The translations under genes were made by a program, and so were the position numbers. DNA of 64,000 bases. It comes from Microtetraspora fusca. GTDB lineage: Bacteria; Actinomycetota; Actinomycetes; Streptosporangiales; Streptosporangiaceae. The notes under the pieces are model-generated. The model saw nothing but the letters and a program-made list of their open reading frames with translations, made no database searches and was not told where the DNA came from. Shown piece after piece: positions 1 to 7,884 of the stretch. The stretch's first letter is position 1. The number at the start of each line of letters is the position of its first letter. Location: contig NZ_BBYK01000041.1 of assembly GCF_001570365.1 (NCBI RefSeq), positions 62,001-126,000 of the forward strand, given 5' to 3'.

Positions 1-1
1 G

Positions 2-262
2 GTGGGCGCGCGGCCGGAGCCGGAGTTCGAGATGCTGGTGGACGGGCGGCCGGTGCCGGTGGTGCCGGGCCAGACCGTGGGCGCGGCGCTGCACGCGGCC
101 GGGATCCGGATCTGGCGCACGACCCGCTTCGGTGAGCGGCGGCGCGGCCTGTTCTGCGGGCTCGGCGTCTGCTTCGACTGCCTGGTCACCGTCAACGGCG
201 AGGAGAACCTGCGGGCCTGCCTGACCGAGGCCCGCCCCGGTGACGAGGTGACCACGTCATGA
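2..262 (+). CDS. (2Fe-2S)-binding subunit of a D-hydroxyproline dehydrogenase-like oxidoreductase (start uncertain)
   Basis: Small ferredoxin-like subunit of 86 residues if the GTG at base 2 is the start; the real start could lie left of the window. Four cysteines fit a plant-type [2Fe-2S] cluster: the segment FCGLGVCFDCLV gives C-x4-C-x2-C, and a fourth Cys follows in RACL. Small subunits of this kind are known from the HcnA/SoxD-like heteromeric amine and D-hydroxyproline dehydrogenases, where they pass electrons from the FAD subunit. The stop overlaps the start of the FAD subunit (ATGA), so the two are translationally coupled. The third, DAO-like catalytic subunit of such complexes is not in the window and may lie upstream. 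The family is secure; the substrate is inferred from the neighbouring epimerase and HypD-like genes. Confidence 0.8.
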   Translation: MGARPEPEFEMLVDGRPVPVVPGQTVGAALHAAGIRIWRTTRFGERRRGLFCGLGVCFDCLVTVNGEENLRACLTEARPGDEVTTS

Positions 263-1662
263 CCGGGCACGACGCGGCGTACGACCTGGCCGTCGTGGGA
301 GCGGGGCCCGCGGGTCTGGCGGCGGCGGGCGTGGCGGCGCGGGCGGGCCTGCGCGTGGCGCTCCTGGACGCCGGGGCGCGGGTCGGCGGCCAGTACTTCC
401 GCCAGCCGCCCGACGGGTTCCACGCCTCCCGGCCCGGTGCGCTCCATCACGGCTACTCCAGATTCGTACGGCTCCGCGACGGGCTCGGCGACGCCGACGT
501 CCTGCTCGGCCACCGGGTGTGGGCGGTCGAACCGGCCGCGGGCGGCGGCTTCGCCGTCCACTGCCTGAAGGGCGGGCGGGAGCGGGCCACCACCGTCGCC
601 GCGACGCGGCTGCTGGTCGCGACCGGCGCGCACGACCGCGTCCTGCCGTTCCCCGGCTGGGACCTGCCCGGGGTGATGACGGCGGGCGGCGCGCAGGCGC
701 TGCTCAAGGGCAACCTCGTCGTCGCCGGACGCCGCGTCGTGGTCGCCGGGACCGGCCCGTTCCTGCTGCCCGTCGCGACCTCGCTGGCCGCGGCGGGGGC
801 GCGCGTCGTCGGGGTCTTCGAGGCGGGCGGCCGGTTCGCGCTCGCGCCCCGGGCCCTCACCCGGCCGGGCAAGGCGGTCGAGGCCCTCGGGTACGGCGGG
901 CGCCTGGCCCGGCACCGCGTGCCGTACAAGGGGGGCCGCGCGGTGGTGGCCGCGCACGGCGCCGGCGAGCTGACCCACGTGACGGTCGCCAGGGTGGACG
1001 CCGAGTGGCGGCCGTACCGGCGCGGTCACGAGACGGTCCGGTGCGACACCCTCGCGATCGGCTACGGCTTCACGCCCCAGCTCGACCTCGTCGCGCAGCT
1101 CGGCTGCGAGATCGGCGCGGACGCGGCGGGCGGCCCGGCGGTGCGGGTGGACCGGCACATGCGCACCAGCGTCCCCGGCGTGTACGCGGCGGGCGAGACC
1201 ACCGGCGTGGGCGGCGCGGACCTGGCCGAATTGGAAGGGGCGATCGCGGGCCGGGCCGTCGTGGCCGACGCGCGCGGCGTCCCGGCGGCGGGAGACCCGG
1301 CGGCGGTCCGGGCCGAGGTGCGGAGGCGGCGGCTGGCCGCGTTCGCGGACGCGCTGCTGCGCGCCTACCCGGTGCGCGATGGCTGGACCTCCTGGCTGCG
1401 TGACGACACGCCGATCTGCCGCTGCGAGGAGGTGCCGTACCGCCGGGTCAGGGAGGCCCGCGATCTCGGCGCCGCCGACGCGCGCTCCATCAAGCTGCTG
1501 GCCCGGCCCGGGATGGGCTGGTGCCAGGGACGGATCTGCGGCGAGGCCGTGGCCCGCCTCGCCGGTGAGGATCCGGGGCCGCCCCGGCGGCCGATCGCCC
1601 AGCCCGTACGGCTCGGCGACCTCGCCGACATGGATGAGAGGACATCGGATGACGACGCGTGA
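259..1662 (+). CDS. FAD/NAD(P)-dependent oxidoreductase subunit, D-hydroxyproline dehydrogenase-like
   Basis: A 467-residue flavoprotein. An N-terminal Rossmann motif (VVGAGPAGLAAA, about residue 12) binds FAD, a second dinucleotide-binding stretch (VVVAGTGPFLLP) lies near residue 160, and the YAAGETTGVGG segment near residue 315 is the usual C-terminal FAD contact. The C-terminal 90 residues carry a BFD-like cysteine cluster (CRCEE, then CQGRICG), so this subunit probably holds its own [2Fe-2S] centre. The layout matches HcnB/SoxA-like alpha subunits of D-hydroxyproline dehydrogenases, which oxidise cis-4-hydroxy-D-proline to the pyrroline. It overlaps the ferredoxin subunit by 4 bp and the HypD-like gene by 14 bp. 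Substrate is inferred from context; opine or sarcosine oxidation are alternatives. Confidence 0.82.
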   Translation: MTGHDAAYDLAVVGAGPAGLAAAGVAARAGLRVALLDAGARVGGQYFRQPPDGFHASRPGALHHGYSRFVRLRDGLGDADVLLGHRVWAVEPAAGGGFAVHCLKGGRERATTVAATRLLVATGAHDRVLPFPGWDLPGVMTAGGAQALLKGNLVVAGRRVVVAGTGPFLLPVATSLAAAGARVVGVFEAGGRFALAPRALTRPGKAVEALGYGGRLARHRVPYKGGRAVVAAHGAGELTHVTVARVDAEWRPYRRGHETVRCDTLAIGYGFTPQLDLVAQLGCEIGADAAGGPAVRVDRHMRTSVPGVYAAGETTGVGGADLAELEGAIAGRAVVADARGVPAAGDPAAVRAEVRRRRLAAFADALLRAYPVRDGWTSWLRDDTPICRCEEVPYRRVREARDLGAADARSIKLLARPGMGWCQGRICGEAVARLAGEDPGPPRRPIAQPVRLGDLADMDERTSDDDA

Positions 1663-2542
1663 GAAACCGTGGCACGGAGTCATGGTGGCCACCGCGCTGC
1701 CGCTGCGCGACGACCTGAGCGTCGACTACGACGCGTACGGCGAGCACTGCCGGTGGCTGGTGGACAACGGGTGCGACGGCGTGGTGCCCAACGGCTCACT
1801 CGGGGAGTACCAGACGCTGACCCCCGAGGAGCGGGCCAGGGTCGTGGAGACCGCGGTCGCGGCCGTGGGCGGCGACCGGGTCATGCCGGGCGTCGCCGCC
1901 TATGGGGCGCTGGAGGCGCGCCGGTGGACTGAGCAGGCCCACGAGGCGGGCTGTGCCGCGGTGATGCTGCTGCCGCCGAACGCCTACCGGGCCGACGAGC
2001 CGGCCGTGGTGGCGCACTATCGCGAGGTCGCGCGGGCCGGGCTGCCGATCGTGGGCTACAACAACCCGATCGACACCAAGGTGGACCTCACGCCCCGGCT
2101 GCTCGCCACGCTGCACGCCGAGGGGCTCGTCGTGGGCGTCAAGGAGTTCACCGGAGATGTCCGGCGGGCGTACGAGATCGCCGAGATGGCCCCCGGGCTG
2201 GACGTGCTGATCGGCTCCGACGACGTGCTGCTGGAGATGGCCCTCGCGGGAGCGGTCGGCTGGATCGCGGGCTACACCAACGCGCTGCCCGTCTCGACCG
2301 TCGCGCTCTACCGCGCGGCGATGGCCCGCGACCTGGACACCGCGCTCCCGCTCTACCGGTCCCTGCACGCGCTGCTGCGCCGGGACTCCAAGACCGAGTT
2401 CGTCCAGGCGATCAAGCTCTCCATGGACATCGCCGGTCGTCGCGGCGGCCCGTGCCGTCCGCCCCGCCAGCCGTTGACGACCGAGCAGGAGGCTGCCGTG
2501 CGCGCCGTGACCGAGAAGGCGCTCGCCGAGGGGCTCCGCTAG
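1649..2542 (+). CDS. DapA-family aldolase/deaminase, probable delta1-pyrroline-4-hydroxy-2-carboxylate deaminase
   Basis: A 297-residue DHDPS/NAL-family TIM barrel. Visible family residues are the Schiff-base lysine K165 in GVKEFTGD, the catalytic tyrosine Y137 in GYNNP, and the PNGSLGE substrate loop near residue 48 where DapA has GTTGE. In the hydroxyproline pathway, HypD of this family deaminates the pyrroline formed by the upstream dehydrogenase to alpha-ketoglutarate semialdehyde. I chose the ATG at 1649 because the encoded protein then begins at the usual family N-terminus; it overlaps the FAD gene by 14 bp in another frame. No semialdehyde dehydrogenase is seen in the window, so that last step must be elsewhere. 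Function is inferred from family plus the adjacent epimerase. Confidence 0.8.
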   Translation: MTTREKPWHGVMVATALPLRDDLSVDYDAYGEHCRWLVDNGCDGVVPNGSLGEYQTLTPEERARVVETAVAAVGGDRVMPGVAAYGALEARRWTEQAHEAGCAAVMLLPPNAYRADEPAVVAHYREVARAGLPIVGYNNPIDTKVDLTPRLLATLHAEGLVVGVKEFTGDVRRAYEIAEMAPGLDVLIGSDDVLLEMALAGAVGWIAGYTNALPVSTVALYRAAMARDLDTALPLYRSLHALLRRDSKTEFVQAIKLSMDIAGRRGGPCRPPRQPLTTEQEAAVRAVTEKALAEGLR

Positions 2543-2573
2543 TGGAGCGTCGTACGGCGGGAGAGCGGGCGCG

Positions 2574-3575
2574 ATGAGGACGAAGCGGGTCTTCCACGCG
2601 GTGGACTCCCACACCGAGGGGATGCCGACCCGGGTGATCACCGGGGGCGTCGGCGTGATCCCGGGTGCGACCATGGCCGAGCGCCGCGAGCACTTCGTGG
2701 CGCATCTCGACCACGTACGCACCCTGCTGATGTACGAGCCGCGCGGGCACTCGGCGATGAGCGGCGCGATCCTGCAGCCGCCCACCCGGGCCGACGCCGA
2801 CTTCGGCGTGCTCTACATCGAGGTGTCCGGCTGCCTGCCGATGTGCGGCCACGGAACCATCGGCGTCGCCACGGTCCTCGTGGAGACGGGGATGGTCGAG
2901 GTGACCGAGCCGGTGACCGTGATCCGGCTCGACACCCCGGCCGGGCTTGTCGTCGCCGAGGTGCGGGTCGAGGACGGCGCGGCGGTGGCGGTGACCATCA
3001 CCAACGTGCCGTCGTTCAGCGTCGCGCTCGACCGCGCGGTGCGGGTGCCCGGCCTCGGCGAGGTGCGCTACGACCTCGCCTACGGCGGCAACTTCTACGC
3101 CATCCTGCCCATCGAGTCGGTCGGGCTGCCGTTCGAGCGCTCGCGCAAGCAGGAGATCCTCGACGCGGGACTCGCCGTGATGGCCGCGATCAACGAGCGG
3201 GACGAGCCGGTCCATCCGGAGGATCCGGGGATCCGCGGCTGCCATCACGTCCAGTTCGTCGCGCCGGGGTCGGACGCCCGGCACTCCCGGCACGCGATGG
3301 CGATCCATCCCGGCTGGTTCGACCGCTCGCCGTGCGGCACCGGCACGAGCGCGCGGATGGCCCAGCTCCACGCCCGGAAGGAGCTGCCCCTGGACACCGA
3401 CTTCGTCAACGAGTCGTTCATCGGCACCCGCTTCGTCGGCCGCCTGGTGGCCGAGACGTCCGCCGGGGGCCTGCCCGCGGTGGTCCCCACGATCACCGGC
3501 CGGGCCTGGGTGACCGGAACCGCCCAGTACTTCCTCGACCCCCGCGATCCCTTCCCCGAGGGCTTCCTGCTTTAG
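2574..3575 (+). CDS. Proline racemase family protein, probable 4-hydroxyproline 2-epimerase
   Basis: A 333-residue member of the proline racemase superfamily. Both catalytic cysteines are present: C91 in the MCGHGTIG motif and C254 in DRSPCGTGTSA. The Cys/Cys pair is the established signature of proline racemases and 4-hydroxyproline epimerases, and excludes the Thr- or Ser-substituted trans-3-hydroxyproline dehydratases. It would interconvert trans-4-hydroxy-L-proline and cis-4-hydroxy-D-proline, feeding the dehydrogenase encoded just upstream. It begins 31 bp after the HypD-like gene behind a GGGAGAG ribosome site and ends the first co-directional block. Proline racemase itself is the main alternative; the neighbours favour the epimerase. 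Confidence 0.85.
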   Translation: MRTKRVFHAVDSHTEGMPTRVITGGVGVIPGATMAERREHFVAHLDHVRTLLMYEPRGHSAMSGAILQPPTRADADFGVLYIEVSGCLPMCGHGTIGVATVLVETGMVEVTEPVTVIRLDTPAGLVVAEVRVEDGAAVAVTITNVPSFSVALDRAVRVPGLGEVRYDLAYGGNFYAILPIESVGLPFERSRKQEILDAGLAVMAAINERDEPVHPEDPGIRGCHHVQFVAPGSDARHSRHAMAIHPGWFDRSPCGTGTSARMAQLHARKELPLDTDFVNESFIGTRFVGRLVAETSAGGLPAVVPTITGRAWVTGTAQYFLDPRDPFPEGFLL

Positions 3576-3694
3576 GTCGCGGCGCCGGCAGTATCGACCA
3601 CGACATGGCCGCTTCCCCGGCGAACGCGAGGAGGTCTCAGAGGTGCCGCGCGACGCGGCACGAGCTGGATCTTCGGCTTACGCCGGGGAGCGCG

Positions 3695-5749
3695 TCAACT
3701 CCGATCGAGGGGGAGCGGGAGCCGGGCGCGGACCTCCCATCCTCCAGAGGACGGTCCCGCGGTGGCCGACCCCGCGAGTTCCTCGGCCCGCTCCGAGATC
3801 GAACGCAGGCCGACACCCGGACGCCAGGAAGCCGGCGGCGTGCCGTCGTCACGAACGGTGACTAAGAGGTCGCCGTCGACCGAGACAGTGATCACGCATC
3901 GCCGGGCGTCGGAGTGGCGCAGAACGTTCGTCAGCGCCTCGTTCACGATGCGGTAGGCGGCCAGCTCGACCGCGGGTGACAGCGTGGGAATCCGTACGGG
4001 CGCGTCCAGCTCCACGGCGATCCCGCGACGCGTCTCGCCGGAGAGGCCCGCCACCTTCTGGGACAGCGCGCCCACCAGCCCCAGATCGTCGAGTTCGATG
4101 GGGCGTAGCCCATAGACGACGCGGCGGACGGAGTCGAGCGCGGCGCGCAGATCGGCTCGTACCTCGCCCAGCAGGCGTTCGGCCTCACCACTGTCCGAGC
4201 CGATCAGGTTGGAGGCCGCGTCGGCGAGGAAGGTGATGCTGCTCAGCGTGGGTCCGAGACCGTCGTGAAGCTCGCGCTGCAACCGGACACGCTCCGCCGC
4301 GGCGGCTTCCACGGTCGCGGTGCGCGCCTGCTGGACCTGCTCGCTCAACCTGGTGGCGTGCAACGCGACCGCGAGCGGGGTCGCGATGAGCTCCAGTGTC
4401 CGCCGGTCGGCCTCGTGCAGGTGTGGTTCGCCGCGGCGCAGTCCTACGGCGAGGGTTCCCACCACGTCGCCGCGATAGCCGAGCGGCAACTCGACGGTCG
4501 CCGAGTCCTGTGGCGTGCCGGTCGTGGCGAGTTCGGCGCCGCCGGGCTCCCGGCGCAGGGCGACCCAGGGAAGACGCAGAGCGACGCGCGTCCGATCGAG
4601 CACACCGGCCAGGTCGTCGTCGTGGCGCAGCCCCTCGCCGACCCGCCACGCCGTCTGCGCCGGATCGGAACGGGTGCCGTAGAAGGCGCGGTCGATCAGC
4701 CGCCGCAGCAGCAGCCGCAGCGGCGTGAAGCAGATCGCCACGACAATCGCCGCGCCGATCGACACCCCGCGCTCGGCGTCTTTCGGAACGAGCAGTGAGA
4801 ATCCGGCCACGAGTCCGGCGTACACCGCGATGATCATTGACAGGGTCAGGCCGTACAGCAACGCCCTGGACAGCACGAGCCGGATGTCGAACAACTCGTA
4901 CCGCACGATCGCGATCCCGATCGCGATCGGGAAGAGCGCGAACGACAGCAGGAGCAGGATCGGCCCGTCACCGGTGATCCAGCGCTGCGAGTTGAGCGCG
5001 AGCGCCGCCACCAGGGCCAGGATCAGCCACAGCAGTTGCCGCCGGGTGCGTTCGTCGCCACGCCGATAGCGGAGCACGAGCGAGGCGACCACCAGAAGTT
5101 GGGCCACCGCGCCGGCGCCGCCCACCGCGGAACTGATCGACTCGGGTACGTCCAGCCCGACGGAGACGATCGACACGGTCCTCGCGGAGTCCCCGAGCAC
5201 CGAGCCGTCCGAGAGCACACCGGTCACCAGTTGGTAGGCGCCGCAGACCATGACGAGCCAGGCCAACGGCAGCCAACGCCGGCTCAGCAGGCGCCCGTTG
5301 GGGAAGACCAGGAGGGCGACATTGAACAGCCAGCCGATGCCGAGCTGCCACGCCCCCGTCGACAGGGTCGACAGTGTCCGGAGGAGCGGGACCGGCCAGT
5401 CCATGCCGAGGCCGAACAGCATGGCCGTCGTCGCGGCCGCGGTCGTCAGATGTCCGATCCCGCACACCAGGAACAGAGGGCCGATCACGTTGCGCCGGCG
5501 GAACCACACGATGGGCGTGCCCGCGGCGAGAAAGCCGAGCCCGATGACGAGGTTGGTCAGGGTGTAGGAGTCGACGAAGATCCGCCATCGGGCTCCGGCG
5601 GCGGTGGCGAAGGCGACCGCCGCGATGGCGAGCGCGGACCCGGCCGCCGCGGTGGCTCCCACACGTAGCCGAGCGGGGCGAGCGGCGGCGGGCTCGCCCG
5701 CATCGGTCGCGGCGGTGCCGGAAGCGGCGGCGGCGGTGTCATCGCTCAC
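3695..5749 (-). CDS. NarL-type two-component sensor histidine kinase with polytopic membrane domain
   Basis: A 684-residue sensor starting at GTG. The first 340 residues hold roughly ten hydrophobic stretches (for example 34-52, 66-80, 90-110, 210-226, 238-252, 262-283 and 299-321). A GAF-like linker follows at about 365-465, then HisKA_3 with phospho-acceptor H495 in QRELHDGLGP. The C-terminal HATPase has an N box (NEALTNVLRHS) and a G1 box (VRDDG, then GVGLRSISERA). The response-regulator gene lies immediately upstream and overlaps it by 11 bp. The signal is unknown. The pair sits on the opposite strand inside the hydroxyproline locus, but nothing in the sequence ties it to that pathway. 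Confidence 0.9.
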   Translation of the reverse strand: MSDDTAAAASGTAATDAGEPAAARPARLRVGATAAAGSALAIAAVAFATAAGARWRIFVDSYTLTNLVIGLGFLAAGTPIVWFRRRNVIGPLFLVCGIGHLTTAAATTAMLFGLGMDWPVPLLRTLSTLSTGAWQLGIGWLFNVALLVFPNGRLLSRRWLPLAWLVMVCGAYQLVTGVLSDGSVLGDSARTVSIVSVGLDVPESISSAVGGAGAVAQLLVVASLVLRYRRGDERTRRQLLWLILALVAALALNSQRWITGDGPILLLLSFALFPIAIGIAIVRYELFDIRLVLSRALLYGLTLSMIIAVYAGLVAGFSLLVPKDAERGVSIGAAIVVAICFTPLRLLLRRLIDRAFYGTRSDPAQTAWRVGEGLRHDDDLAGVLDRTRVALRLPWVALRREPGGAELATTGTPQDSATVELPLGYRGDVVGTLAVGLRRGEPHLHEADRRTLELIATPLAVALHATRLSEQVQQARTATVEAAAAERVRLQRELHDGLGPTLSSITFLADAASNLIGSDSGEAERLLGEVRADLRAALDSVRRVVYGLRPIELDDLGLVGALSQKVAGLSGETRRGIAVELDAPVRIPTLSPAVELAAYRIVNEALTNVLRHSDARRCVITVSVDGDLLVTVRDDGTPPASWRPGVGLRSISERAEELAGSATAGPSSGGWEVRARLPLPLDRS

Positions 5750-6410
5750 GGCGGCCGAGCCCCGCGTCCCTGGCCATCACGATGGCCTCGGCCCGGCTGG
5801 TCACGCCCAGCTTGAGGAAGATCGCCGAGATGTGGTTGCGGACGGTTTTCTGCGCGACCCCCAGCCGATGGGCGATCGACTCGTTCGTCGCCCCTGCCGC
5901 GATCAGGTCGAGCACCTGGCGCTCGCGTGGGGACAGCTGGGGCAATGAGGGGACGTCCGGATCCACGGTGATCCGCCCGAGTACCCGCCTCGCGACGGCG
6001 CTGCTGAAGATCGCGTCTCCCGCGGCGACGGCACGGATCGCGCGCTCGATCTCGTCCTGCTCCGCCACCTTCAGCAGATATCCGTGGGCGCCGGCGCGCA
6101 GCGCCTCGGCGACGAGGGTGTCTTCCTGGAACATGGTGAGCACGAGGACAGCGGTGGCGGGGTAGTCCCGGACGATCCGGCGGGTCGCCTCCACACCGTC
6201 CATGGCCGGCATGCGCAGGTCCATGACGGCGACATCGGGCCGGTTCAGCGCGACCTCGCGCAGAGCCTCCTCACCGGTGCCCGCCTGCGCGACGACCTGG
6301 ATCCCGGGGAGGGTCGCGAGCAGAGCGGCGAGTCCGCGCCGGACGACCGGATGATCATCGGCCAGGAGCACCCGGATGGGCGCGCGATCATCGGCCTGCT
6401 GGGGGGTCAT
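5739..6410 (-). CDS. NarL/FixJ-family response regulator
   Basis: A 223-residue regulator. The receiver domain spans about residues 11-128, with acidic pocket DD at 18-19, phospho-acceptor D64 in VAVMDLRMPAMDG, the switch Thr in VLVLTMF and the conserved Lys in GYLLKV. A LuxR-type helix-turn-helix follows at about 155-215 (LSPRERQVLDLIAAGATNESIAHRLGVAQKTVRNH). It is the first gene of a two-gene operon with the sensor kinase. It is divergent from the small membrane protein at 6584, so the 173 bp between them probably contains both promoters and a self-regulatory site. I could not single out a convincing operator there. Confidence 0.92.
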   Translation of the reverse strand: MTPQQADDRAPIRVLLADDHPVVRRGLAALLATLPGIQVVAQAGTGEEALREVALNRPDVAVMDLRMPAMDGVEATRRIVRDYPATAVLVLTMFQEDTLVAEALRAGAHGYLLKVAEQDEIERAIRAVAAGDAIFSSAVARRVLGRITVDPDVPSLPQLSPRERQVLDLIAAGATNESIAHRLGVAQKTVRNHISAIFLKLGVTSRAEAIVMARDAGLGRRER

Positions 6411-6583
6411 GGCTCGATTATGGGCGCGGTACGGCGGCGCGGTTAGGGCCGTGGCCCTACTCCCGCCGGGAAATCTCCCGGCGAGAGCGCGCCGGGAAGG
6501 ACAGTCGCCTCATGTGGCCCTGGCGCTGGACTCCGAAAGTGGCTGTAGCCCCACCGGGCATCCGCCAGAAGAGGAGAACCGAC

Positions 6584-6958
6584 ATGTCCACCGATCTTCC
6601 CGGCGTGACCACACGCCGGGCCTCCCTCCCCGCCCGCATCGGGCTCGTCCTCGCCGTCGTGCTCGCCGTCCTCAGCATCATCACGTGGGTGCCGCAGTTC
6701 TCCGACGGCCCCGTCCTCGCGGGCGTGGTCGTCGCGGTCGACCTGACCACGCTCGTGGCCCTCCCGTTCGCCTGGCGCGGCGCACTGGGGGCGCGGGTCG
6801 TCGTGATCGTGACGCGGGTGCTCTCCGCGCTGACCGGACTGCCGGCGTTCTTCATCCCCGACATCCCCGCCCAGGCGGTCATGGTGGTCTCGGCAGGGAT
6901 CCTGCTCTCCCTCGTCGTCGCCGTGCTCCTGCTCATCGGGCCGAGGTCGGCTCGATGA
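6584..6958 (+). CDS. Small integral membrane protein, unknown function
   Basis: A protein of 124 residues with four predicted membrane helices (about 18-38, 46-66, 74-92 and 97-118) and a short cytoplasmic N-terminus. I place the start at the ATG preceded by AGAGGAGA at 6569-6576. The next gene starts in an ATGA overlap with its stop, so the two form an operon. I do not recognise a named family; 4-TM proteins of this type in actinomycetes are usually left as hypothetical. Its position divergent from a two-component system suggests it may be a target or accessory of that system, which is inference only. Confidence 0.75.
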   Translation: MSTDLPGVTTRRASLPARIGLVLAVVLAVLSIITWVPQFSDGPVLAGVVVAVDLTTLVALPFAWRGALGARVVVIVTRVLSALTGLPAFFIPDIPAQAVMVVSAGILLSLVVAVLLLIGPRSAR

Positions 6959-7686
6959 GCGACCAGTCGCTTCCCGGCATGCCAGCCCGCGCCCGGCGTG
7001 ACTCGCGCACGCTGGGCCGGGTGACGGCGGCGTTCCTCATGCCGATCGGCCCGGCCTGCGTGGCCGTGATCCGGTTCGTCATCCCGGGCTGGTCCGGCGA
7101 CGTGGGAGCCGATGTCGCCGCCCACCCCGACGCACAGCGGTTGGCGCTGATCCTCGGTATCCCGGCGCTGTTCACCCTCCTGCCCGGGGCGTACGCGGCC
7201 CTGCGTCTGGGGCGCCGCCACCGGCCCATCCTGACCGCGTGGACCGCCGCGTTTCTCATCCCGGGCTATCTCGGTATGACCGTCCTTGGAGCGAACGACT
7301 ACGGGGTGCTGGCGGCGACCGACATCGGCCTGGATCCGAAGACCGTGACCCGGCTGAGTGACGAGATCTTCGGCCTGAGCGCGATCCCCGGCCTCGTCTT
7401 CGTGGTGGGCCACATCGTGGGCACGCTGCTGCTCGGAGTCCTCGCCTACCGGGCCAGGCTCACCCCTCGGCCGGCGGCGATCGCGTTGACGTTCTCACAA
7501 CCACTGCATCTGACGGCCGTCATCCTCAACATCTCCTGGATGGACCTCACCGCCTGGGGAGCCACGGCGGTGGGCATGGCGTTCCTCGGCGTTCGGATTC
7601 TGCGCACCCCCGATGAGGAGTGGGACCTGCCGGCGCTCCCGGTCTCCGCATCGCGGTCCAGAAGTGTGCCGACGTCCACGGGCTGA
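6955..7686 (+). CDS. Integral membrane protein, unknown function
   Basis: A protein of 243 residues with about seven hydrophobic helices (approximately 23-44, 61-82, 90-112, 143-165, 175-192 and 198-210 are clear). It has a charged, Ser/Arg-rich tail of some 25 residues. The start overlaps the stop of the upstream 4-TM gene (ATGA), implying translational coupling. I see no transporter signature, catalytic motif or cysteine pattern that would assign a function. A strong hairpin follows the stop, so the two-gene operon appears to end here. It physically separates the first hydroxyproline block from the Liv transporter. Confidence 0.75.
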   Translation: MSDQSLPGMPARARRDSRTLGRVTAAFLMPIGPACVAVIRFVIPGWSGDVGADVAAHPDAQRLALILGIPALFTLLPGAYAALRLGRRHRPILTAWTAAFLIPGYLGMTVLGANDYGVLAATDIGLDPKTVTRLSDEIFGLSAIPGLVFVVGHIVGTLLLGVLAYRARLTPRPAAIALTFSQPLHLTAVILNISWMDLTAWGATAVGMAFLGVRILRTPDEEWDLPALPVSASRSRSVPTSTG

Positions 7687-7700
7687 GACGTGATCAAGGG

Positions 7701-7732
7701 CCTCATGCCGCTCGCGCGGTGGCGGCATGAGG
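7701..7732 (+). terminator. Terminator-like hairpin after the two membrane-protein genes
   Basis: An 11-bp perfect stem (CCTCATGCCGC with GCGGCATGAGG) and a 10-nt loop lie 15 bp after the stop of the membrane-protein gene. There is only a weak T-rich tail (TTCGTCC), as is common in GC-rich actinobacteria. It separates that operon from the Liv operon. Confidence 0.7.
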
Positions 7733-7849
7733 TTCGTCCATCGGGTGGCGACCCGATGGGGCGCCGACCGCGGTAGGCCGAGAAGATCCACGAGGGCGCT
7801 CCTAACGGTCTGGTATCAGGCCTTGACCCACCTTTAGGCGGGGTGCAAT

Positions 7850-7870
7850 GTCACATCCCACAAATGTGAC
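7850..7870. promoter_or_regulatory. Perfect inverted repeat upstream of the Liv-type binding protein, candidate operator
   Basis: GTCACAT and ATGTGAC form perfect 7-bp arms around a 7-bp spacer, ending 14 bp before the ATG of the substrate-binding protein. This position between promoter and start fits a repressor site. The GntR/FCD regulator at the end of the same cluster is the obvious candidate ligand-responsive protein. A related 12-bp palindrome (GTGACATGTCAC) covers the start of the next gene. Function is inferred from symmetry and position only. Confidence 0.5.
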
Positions 7871-7884
7871 GAGAAGAGGCGCGA

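Noticed and set aside
7850-7870. CRP/FNR-type site before the Liv operon
   Set aside because: The half-sites are in the opposite orientation to TGTGA-N6-TCACA and the spacer differs.
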